Origin: SAR116 cluster bacterium
Lineage (GTDB): Bacteria; Pseudomonadota; Alphaproteobacteria; Puniceispirillales; UBA1172
Reading direction: 5' to 3'
Assembly: GCA_002691725.1 (NCBI GenBank)
Contig: NZIT01000115.1
Location: 7,399-18,974 of the forward strand
DNA: 11,576 nucleotides
Below, piece after piece: positions 6,783 through 11,576 of the stretch. Both the position numbers and the translations under genes were made by a program. The first letter of the stretch is position 1. The number at the start of each line of letters is the position of its first letter. The notes beneath the pieces were generated by a model. The model saw nothing but the letters and a program-made list of their open reading frames with translations, was not told the origin of the DNA and searched no databases.

Positions 6783-6811
6783 CTTAATATTCGATTGCAT
6801 TAATTATTAAG
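6783..6811. promoter_or_regulatory. AT-rich dyad upstream of the amidase gene
   Basis: CTTAATA (6783-6789) and TATTAAG (6805-6811) are perfect inverted copies with 15 bp between them, ending 12 bp before the amidase ATG. AT-rich DNA makes chance dyads common, so a regulatory role is only possible. Confidence 0.2.
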
Positions 6812-6823
6812 TATATATTTTAC

Positions 6824-8269
6824 ATGACCGATTTTTGTAGTATGACAGCAACCGCATTGGTCGCCGGGATTAAAGCTGGTGACTTCGCATGTGCCGAAGT
6901 GATGGCAGCATCCATTGCCAGAATTGAGGCGGTTGATCCGTTGGTGAATGCCATGGTGACGCGGGATTTTGATCGCGCCATGGCCAGCGCAAAGGCGGTT
7001 GACGCCAAACGCCTAAACAATGAGGATATCGGATCGCTGGCAGGCCTGCCCATAGGAATTAAAGACCTCGAAGCAACCAAAGGCATAACAACAACCTTTG
7101 GATCACTGCCTCACAAAGACTATGTTCCTGATCAGGATGATGTGTCGGTTGCCAATGTAAAGGCCAAGGGCGGCATCATTATTGGCAAAACCAATACCCC
7201 TGAATATGGCACTGGCGGCAACACATGGAATGATGTCTTTGGCGTCACCGCCAATCCATTTGATACAGATAAAACGCCTGCTGGTTCATCTGGCGGGTCT
7301 GCTGCGGCATTGGCAACTGGCATGGTGCCGCTGGCGACAGGATCAGATTTTGGCGGCAGTCTGCGCACGCCTGCCAGCTTTTGTGGGGTTGTCGGCTTTC
7401 GCCCTAGCCCTGGTTTCGTTCCTGATGAAAATAAAGCCGTTGGTCTGGCACCTTTTGCCGTATTAGGGCCGATGGCAAGAGTGGTTGCTGATGCCGTGCT
7501 GTTATGTGACGCGCAATCATCATTTGATGCTCGTGATCCGTTCTCAAAGGCAGGGCAAGGCGCTATGGCACCGTCCATGCAGGCCGCTGATTTGAGCCAG
7601 ATGACGGCGGCGATCTCAGCTGATTTAGGGGTTGCGCCAGTTGCCAAGGCGATCAGGCAGCTGTTTGATCAGCGGATGGGATATTTGACCTCAAGCTTTG
7701 CTGAGGCGCAAAAACGTGATCCGGTGTTTGATCATGTCCATGATTGTTTTGAGGTTTTGCGTGGTGTCAGTTATGTCGCTGGATGCAAAGATATTGTCGA
7801 TAAGCACCGTGATGTTGTCAGCCCATTGATGATTGACAATGTCGATAGAGCATTAGCATACAGCCTTGCCGATGTTGCTGATGCCTCGCATACACAAAGC
7901 GTTTTGGCGAAAGCATGGCTCGCCTTGTTTGATGAGGTTGATGTTGTCATTTGTCCAGCCGCCTCGGTAGCGCCTTATCCACATAAGGATAAGTTTATTG
8001 CCGAAATTGATGGGGTTAAAATGCCAACTTATATGACATGGCTGGCACTTAGCTATGCGCCAACCATGGTCATGGCATGTTCGCTGGTTGTCCCATGTGG
8101 GGTTGATGGCGATGGTCTGCCGTTCGGGATACAGCTGCTAGGACCGCCGGGGGGTGATCGCAAATTGCTGGAAATCGGCCTTGCCATTGAAGCCGTGTTA
8201 GCAGCAGAGCCAGAGACTATGCGCCCTCAACCGAATATTAACAGGCTGATATCAACAGGCCAGTATTAA
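6824..8269 (+). CDS. Amidase signature family enzyme
   Basis: A 481-residue amidohydrolase with the full Ser-cisSer-Lys triad: Lys80 in LPIGIKDLE, cis-Ser155 in AGSSGGSAAALA, and nucleophile Ser179 in GSDFGGSLR; spacing matches the family (75 and 24 residues between them). Length is typical. The family hydrolyses primary amides, N-carbamoyl compounds and some cyclic or aryl amides; substrate is not predictable here. The start is uncertain: neither ATG 6824 nor the in-frame ATG 6842 (codon 7) has a Shine-Dalgarno, and homologues commonly begin near the MTATALVAGIKAG segment, so 6842 or a leaderless transcript is possible. The upstream DNA is very AT-rich with a dyad at 6783-6811. It converges on the ridA operon. 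With RidA, hydrolase and AA_synth next door, it may release ammonia from an open-chain amide intermediate (inference). Confidence 0.9.
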   Translation: MTDFCSMTATALVAGIKAGDFACAEVMAASIARIEAVDPLVNAMVTRDFDRAMASAKAVDAKRLNNEDIGSLAGLPIGIKDLEATKGITTTFGSLPHKDYVPDQDDVSVANVKAKGGIIIGKTNTPEYGTGGNTWNDVFGVTANPFDTDKTPAGSSGGSAAALATGMVPLATGSDFGGSLRTPASFCGVVGFRPSPGFVPDENKAVGLAPFAVLGPMARVVADAVLLCDAQSSFDARDPFSKAGQGAMAPSMQAADLSQMTAAISADLGVAPVAKAIRQLFDQRMGYLTSSFAEAQKRDPVFDHVHDCFEVLRGVSYVAGCKDIVDKHRDVVSPLMIDNVDRALAYSLADVADASHTQSVLAKAWLALFDEVDVVICPAASVAPYPHKDKFIAEIDGVKMPTYMTWLALSYAPTMVMACSLVVPCGVDGDGLPFGIQLLGPPGGDRKLLEIGLAIEAVLAAEPETMRPQPNINRLISTGQY

Positions 8270-8299
8270 CAGGATAGTATTAACACGGCTGATATCAGC
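8236..8299. repeat. Degenerate repeats over the amidase stop codon
   Basis: TATTAACAGG occurs at 8236-8245 and 8264-8273, with a variant TATTAACACGG at 8278-8288. GGCTGATATCA occurs at 8244-8254 and 8287-8297, the second copy forming the perfect palindrome GCTGATATCAGC (8288-8299). The middle copy supplies the amidase stop. No T-run follows, so a rho-independent terminator is not supported. Confidence 0.65.
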
Positions 8300-8324
8300 A
8301 CCCGAATTGATCTGATAGCCAGGA

Positions 8325-8927
8325 TTAGACGCCAGCCGGATTTTCCAGGTCAGCCCCAATCGCCGCTAAATCAGAATAGCGATCACCAATGCGGTGATGT
8401 GGTCTGCCGCCGGTTGAGCCAGCAAAGGCAACGATCAATTCATGATTTGCCGGGGCATCATGGATATGCATCTGGACGGTCAGATAATGTGAGCGCCTGC
8501 CTGTATCATTTTTATCCATGAGTGGAATATTGATCTGAGTATTGGCAGGGCCACGGGTATTTGTAAATCCGAGATAGGCTTTACCGCCAATCGCCTTACG
8601 CAAGACATTGCCATAATTTACGGTATGGATAATGGCTGATGCGTGTTCAAGTTCACCTTCAAGGCCTGCCATGGACGCTTTGCCGACGGCCTCAATAGCC
8701 TCGCTGCCACCACCAAGTTCTAGCATCTGGTCAGTCAGAATCTGACCCAATTTAGGCCCAAACGCCCTTATCTCAGGCATCAGGTCGTCAACAAAGCCAC
8801 GGCCAGACCATGGATTTTGGATGACGGCGGCGGCGGCAAAAAGCACTAATGGCGACTCCGCTGCTTTGCCGCCATCTGATGTGATGACTTCTTTATAGGT
8901 AACGATTTTTCTGATCTGGGGTTCCAT
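8325..8927 (-). CDS. AA_synth family protein (paralogue 2)
   Basis: A 200-residue soluble protein of the AA_synth family (PF06684), like the product of 2000-2581. Shared features: IRK (5-7), NPWSG (39-43), VGKA (81-84), GELEH (91-95), NIPL (133-136) and GGRPHHRIG (173-181). As I recall, a structure from Bordetella (BB2672) places the family in the Bacillus chorismate mutase-like fold class that also contains RidA/YjgF; this should be checked. A longer frame with GTG at 8954 exists, but ATG 8927 is preferred: it has AAGGAA about 9 nt upstream and begins where the other paralogue's conserved region begins. It is the third gene of the ridA-hydrolase-AA_synth operon, 29 bp after the hydrolase stop. 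The final step of an amide or ring cleavage branch is a possible role; no activity is known to me. Confidence 0.83.
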   Translation of the reverse strand: MEPQIRKIVTYKEVITSDGGKAAESPLVLFAAAAVIQNPWSGRGFVDDLMPEIRAFGPKLGQILTDQMLELGGGSEAIEAVGKASMAGLEGELEHASAIIHTVNYGNVLRKAIGGKAYLGFTNTRGPANTQINIPLMDKNDTGRRSHYLTVQMHIHDAPANHELIVAFAGSTGGRPHHRIGDRYSDLAAIGADLENPAGV

Positions 8928-8935
8928 GAGGGTGA

Positions 8936-8942
8936 TTTCCTT
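8936..8942 (-). promoter_or_regulatory. Shine-Dalgarno site that selects ATG 8927
   Basis: On the minus strand AAGGAAA (8942-8936) lies 8 nt before ATG 8927. The alternative GTG 8954 lies upstream of this site and has no purine-rich sequence at the right distance, so the shorter AA_synth start is preferred. Confidence 0.6.
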
Positions 8943-8956
8943 TCTCTCATTCACGC

Positions 8957-9766
8957 TTACTTGTAATGATGCTTTTTCAGAAAACTGATCAGCACGGTGT
9001 TAAATCGCTCAGGCGCTTCCATCATAGCCATATGCCTAAGCCCGTTTAGAATGACACATTCAGATTGCGGAATCTCGGCGGCAATAGCGGCGCTCATATC
9101 AGGATTATTGCCAAAATCTTCATCACCAGTCATGACTAGCGCCGGGCAGGATATTGGCGGCTGCGGGGCAATAAGCTCATCCACGCCATCAACCAGCACC
9201 TGATAAATGGCTGGATAAATGGCCTTGTCATTTGCTTTTACCCAAGATCGGATTTGATCTAGTGTTGGCGGCATGGCTTTCCTGAAATCATCAGTAAACC
9301 ACCGAATTAACGCATCCTCGATAGTGGCATCGGCGCCATCTTTCTGAGCTTGATAGACACGGCTTTGGATATGATCATGCGCGGCTTTGCTGCGTTTGTG
9401 AGGGGAATGTAAAATGCCAATGCTGGTGACTTTGTCTGGGAAATCCATAGCAAAGCGGCGCGTAATCATGCCGCCAAGCGAAAATCCCATAACGCTCGCA
9501 TGGGCGATGTTCAATGCTTCCATGAGATCAGCAAGTTGCTGTGAGAACATTCGTAAACTAGGGGTTTCAGGTGGTGGCGGTGATGCCCCATGGCCATAAA
9601 GATCATAGCATATGACTTGATGAGTGGGGGTTAGTGGCTGTATCTGATGCGCCCACATCCCCTTATTCAGCCCCAGCCCATGAATAAAAATGATCGGCGG
9701 AGTGTTGCCGCCGCCACGTTGCCCATGTATCTCCACATGAGTGCCATTATTGGTGATGGTCATCAT
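8957..9766 (-). CDS. Alpha/beta hydrolase, RutD / enol-lactonase-like
   Basis: A 269-residue alpha/beta-fold hydrolase without signal peptide. The oxyanion segment is FIHGLGLNKGMW (27-38), DLYGHGAS is at 55-62, the nucleophile elbow is GFSLGG with Ser96 (94-99), the acid is probably Asp217 in TGDEDFGNNPD, and the base is His245 in LRHMAMMEAPERF. The general style resembles 3-oxoadipate enol-lactonase and RutD (the carbamate/aminoacrylate hydrolase of the Rut pyrimidine pathway). It overlaps the RidA stop codon by 4 bp (ATGA), so translation is likely coupled; no Shine-Dalgarno precedes ATG 9766, and ATG 9763 follows immediately. Paired with RidA as in rutC-rutD, it may hydrolyse an enamine, carbamate or lactone formed on ring opening. 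Exact substrate unknown. Confidence 0.88.
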   Translation of the reverse strand: MMTITNNGTHVEIHGQRGGGNTPPIIFIHGLGLNKGMWAHQIQPLTPTHQVICYDLYGHGASPPPPETPSLRMFSQQLADLMEALNIAHASVMGFSLGGMITRRFAMDFPDKVTSIGILHSPHKRSKAAHDHIQSRVYQAQKDGADATIEDALIRWFTDDFRKAMPPTLDQIRSWVKANDKAIYPAIYQVLVDGVDELIAPQPPISCPALVMTGDEDFGNNPDMSAAIAAEIPQSECVILNGLRHMAMMEAPERFNTVLISFLKKHHYK

Positions 9767-10149
9767 GCGGATAAAGGACGGTATGCGACCACTTCAACTT
9801 CTACCCGAACATCGACCAGCAGCTCACTGATAACGGCAGATCGAGCAGGTGGGTCTTGAGGAAAATAGTCGGCATAGACGCCATCAAAACCCGGAAAATC
9901 AGCCCGCTCACGAAGCCATACCATCGATTTGACGACATCAGATAGAGAGCAATCAGCAAGTGCCAGCGTGGCTTTAATCGCCTCCAGTACAACTCGCGTT
10001 TGCTCCTCTATTGTCCCCTCGGTCATGACCACGCCATCTTGCATTGGAATCTGGCCAGTTAAATAGACAAAATCGCCTGCTCTGATCGCCCGTGATAAAG
10101 ACAGGGTGCGGCCATTAATAACCAAAGGATCACCGATAACAGTTTTCAT
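9763..10149 (-). CDS. RidA family (YjgF/YER057c/UK114) protein
   Basis: A 128-residue member of the RidA family, whose archetype hydrolyses reactive enamine/imine intermediates and whose RutC branch acts on 3-aminoacrylate. It shows VYLTGQIP (about 28-35), ATLALADCSLSDVVKSMVWL (60-79), the conserved Arg of PPARSAV (103 from this start) and a C-terminal VEVEVVAY. The usual LP-x-G before the last strand is replaced by ELLVDVR, so it is not a canonical RidA and may be specialised. Two ATGs lie at 10152 and 10149; the GAGG upstream is 5 nt from the second but only 2 nt from the first, so 10149 is chosen. It heads the operon with the alpha/beta hydrolase (4-bp overlap) and AA_synth, and is divergent from the aldehyde dehydrogenase gene. 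Confidence 0.9.
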   Translation of the reverse strand: MKTVIGDPLVINGRTLSLSRAIRAGDFVYLTGQIPMQDGVVMTEGTIEEQTRVVLEAIKATLALADCSLSDVVKSMVWLRERADFPGFDGVYADYFPQDPPARSAVISELLVDVRVEVEVVAYRPLSA

Positions 10150-10220
10150 CATTTCCTCTTTTCAATATCCAGCAATAATGTTTCTCTTATGGTCACTGGC
10201 GTTTGATGATCTGATTTTCA

Positions 10221-10247
10221 TTTTTTCGCCAAAACATGGCTAAAAAA
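10221..10247. promoter_or_regulatory. 27-bp dyad in the ridA / aldehyde dehydrogenase divergent region
   Basis: TTTTTT-C-GCCA (10221-10231) is mirrored by TGGC-T-AAAAAA (10237-10247) around AAACA, with one mismatch in 11 bp. Flanking GATT (10214-10217 region) and AATC (10250-10253) nearly continue the symmetry. It sits about 70 bp from ridA and 85 bp from the dehydrogenase start, a good place for an operator shared by the two divergent units. The T and A runs are on the wrong sides for a terminator. Confidence 0.4.
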
Positions 10248-10295
10248 TTAATCTTGGGCTTTCCTCACTTCATACCATAATATGCAAGAGATATC

Positions 10296-10315
10296 GCTTT
10301 TTATAATGCTTTTTA
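10296..10315 (+). promoter_or_regulatory. Candidate -10 and direct repeats before the aldehyde dehydrogenase gene
   Basis: A perfect TATAAT (10302-10307) lies 25 bp before the dehydrogenase ATG, but no good -35 is seen 16-18 bp upstream, which would fit an activator-dependent promoter. GCTTTTTA is repeated at 10296-10303 and 10308-10315, 12 bp apart, flanking the -10. Confidence 0.3.
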
Positions 10316-10332
10316 AATGGGAGGAATGAGCA

Positions 10333-11576
10333 ATGGCAGATCAGAAAACCTATCAGATGCTGATTGATGGAGCGTGGGTAGATGCCAGCGATGGGAAGAC
10401 GTTTCCCAGCATTAACCCAACCACTGAACAGCCATGGTGCCATATTCCGGAGGCAACCGAAAGTGACGTTAATCATGCGGTTGAGGCAGCGCATCGCGCC
10501 TTTAGCGAAGGCGCCTGGGCCAAGATGACGCCAACCGATCGCGGCCGCCATTTGCGGCGGTTAGCTGAACTACTCAGTGAAAAATCAGAAGAATTAGGCC
10601 GAACAGAAACCATTGATACGGGCAAAATGCTCAAAGAAACCCGCTGGCAGGCAAAATATATTGCTGAGTTTTTCCATTTTTATGCGGGTTGTGCGGATAA
10701 GGTTCACGGCGAAACCTTGCCCATTGATAAACCTGACATGATGACCATGACATTTCGTGAGCCACTTGGGGTGGTGGCGGCGGTGGTGCCATGGAACTCA
10801 CAATTATTTCTTGTTGCGGTCAAGATTGGCCCGGCACTAGCGGCTGGCAATACGGTGGTACTGAAAGCATCGGAACATGCGTCTGCCGCTATGCTTGAGT
10901 TTGGCAAGCTGATTGAGCAGGCAGGCTTCCCGCCGGGAGTGGTTAACATTATCACTGGCCATGCTGATCCGTGCGGAAAGGTGCTGACCTCGCATCCTCT
11001 GGTGGCACGGATTAGCTTTACAGGTGGCACTGGCGCGGCTCGCCATGTGGTCCGGAACTCGGCTGAAAACTTTGCTGAAGTCTCACTTGAGCTAGGCGGA
11101 AAATCGCCATTCATTGTCTTTGATGATGCCAATATTGAAAGCGCGGTTAACGGCTCTATCGCTGGTATCTTTGGTGCTAGTGGGCAAAGCTGTGTGGCTG
11201 GCTCACGGCTATATTTGCATAATCGCATTGCTGATCAGTTTCTCGACCAAATGCTTGATCAGGTTAATCAGATTAAGATTGGTGACCCATTAGAAGACGC
11301 CACCCAAATGGGGCCTCTGGCAACAATGGATCAAATCAATCATATTGAAAATCAGGTTAAAATTGCAAAAGCCGAAGGCGCCGATATTCTAACCGGAGGC
11401 AAGCGGCCATCGACACCCAACCAAGGCTGGTTCTATGAGCCAACAATTATTTCTTGCCCTGATCAAAACTTGACGATTGTCGATACCGAATTGTTTGGCC
11501 CTGTCCTTAGCGTCATGCGCTTTGATGATGAAGCTGAGGTATTGCAACGTGCTAATGACAGCAAATATGGTCTGGC
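10333..11576 (+). CDS. Aldehyde dehydrogenase (NAD(P)+), 3' end outside window
   Basis: An open frame of 414 full codons runs off the window end; family proteins are about 490 residues, so roughly 75 are missing. It has the catalytic Asn155 in VPWNSQ, cofactor-binding Lys178 in VLKASEH, the Rossmann segment FTGGTGAAR (229-237), general base Glu253 in LELGGKSP and nucleophile Cys287 in GQSCVAGSR. TELFGPVLSV follows near 377-386. It oxidises an aldehyde to an acid; closest in style to betaine-, semialdehyde- or hydroxymuconic-semialdehyde-type dehydrogenases, but substrate is not assignable. Start ATG 10333 has an excellent GGGAGGA 7 nt upstream. The ATG at 10326 is in a frame that closes within 14 codons. 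Divergent placement from ridA suggests a role in the same catabolic route, oxidising a semialdehyde formed after ring opening (inference). Confidence 0.93.
   Translation, partial: MADQKTYQMLIDGAWVDASDGKTFPSINPTTEQPWCHIPEATESDVNHAVEAAHRAFSEGAWAKMTPTDRGRHLRRLAELLSEKSEELGRTETIDTGKMLKETRWQAKYIAEFFHFYAGCADKVHGETLPIDKPDMMTMTFREPLGVVAAVVPWNSQLFLVAVKIGPALAAGNTVVLKASEHASAAMLEFGKLIEQAGFPPGVVNIITGHADPCGKVLTSHPLVARISFTGGTGAARHVVRNSAENFAEVSLELGGKSPFIVFDDANIESAVNGSIAGIFGASGQSCVAGSRLYLHNRIADQFLDQMLDQVNQIKIGDPLEDATQMGPLATMDQINHIENQVKIAKAEGADILTGGKRPSTPNQGWFYEPTIISCPDQNLTIVDTELFGPVLSVMRFDDEAEVLQRANDSKYGL

Noticed and set aside
7132..7647. A 171-codon open frame on the - strand inside the amidase gene
   Set aside because: It is antisense to the catalytic core of the amidase and its product is low-complexity Ala/Pro-rich sequence typical of shadow frames.
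8325..8954. The longer GTG 8954 start for the second AA_synth gene
   Set aside because: The extra nine residues contain the Shine-Dalgarno sequence of ATG 8927 and fall before the region shared with the paralogue.
10221..10247. Rho-independent terminator
   Set aside because: The stem is only four GC-containing pairs with a mismatch next to A/T arms, the T-run precedes the stem on either strand, and it lies between divergent starts where no transcript should end.
10704..11228. A 174-codon open frame on the - strand inside the aldehyde dehydrogenase gene
   Set aside because: It mirrors the catalytic domain of the dehydrogenase, with no Shine-Dalgarno or domain of its own.

Overview
The window looks like a chromosomal segment of an alphaproteobacterium of moderate GC (by eye a little under 50%), densely packed with metabolic genes. 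Protein signatures (an alphaproteobacterial-type ferredoxin-NADP reductase ending VERAFVD, a 6-hydroxynicotinate reductase-like protein with UPF0280 and AA_synth neighbours, XdhC with a MocA-like protein) fit marine alphaproteobacteria such as the SAR116 group, but that placement is inference. No RNA genes, insertion sequences, CRISPR arrays or phage genes are visible, and no gap between genes exceeds 300 bases.

Layout. (1) Positions 1-2581, + strand: a tightly spaced operon with the 3' part of a 6-hydroxynicotinate reductase-like gene, a UPF0280 (ApbE-like) gene and a first AA_synth gene. (2) Positions 2615-5235, - strand: an xdhC-like gene and a mocA/mobA-like gene 4 bp apart, then a ferredoxin-NADP reductase gene behind a 124-bp gap with its own candidate promoter and dyad. 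(3) Positions 5382-6715, + strand: a His-rich membrane-anchored protein and a TauE/SafE-type permease. (4) Positions 6824-8269, + strand: an amidase-signature enzyme. (5) Positions 8325-10152, - strand: a coupled operon ridA, alpha/beta hydrolase, second AA_synth. (6) Position 10333 to the end, + strand: the start of an aldehyde dehydrogenase gene, divergent from the ridA operon across a 180-bp regulatory region containing a dyad.

How it may work together (inference). The content suggests breakdown of N-heterocycles or cyclic amides. Region 1 carries a ring reductase of the type used on 6-hydroxynicotinate, next to a protein that keeps ApbE flavin-transferase motifs. XdhC and the MocA-like protein prepare molybdenum cofactor for xanthine-dehydrogenase-type hydroxylases such as nicotinate dehydrogenase. 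Regions 4-6 hold an amidase, a RidA protein, a RutD-like hydrolase and an aldehyde dehydrogenase, a set reminiscent of the late steps of the Rut pyrimidine route but with AA_synth added. The two AA_synth paralogues, one in each operon, are the least understood common element. The molybdenum hydroxylase, any ring-opening monooxygenase, uptake transporter and regulator would have to lie outside the window.
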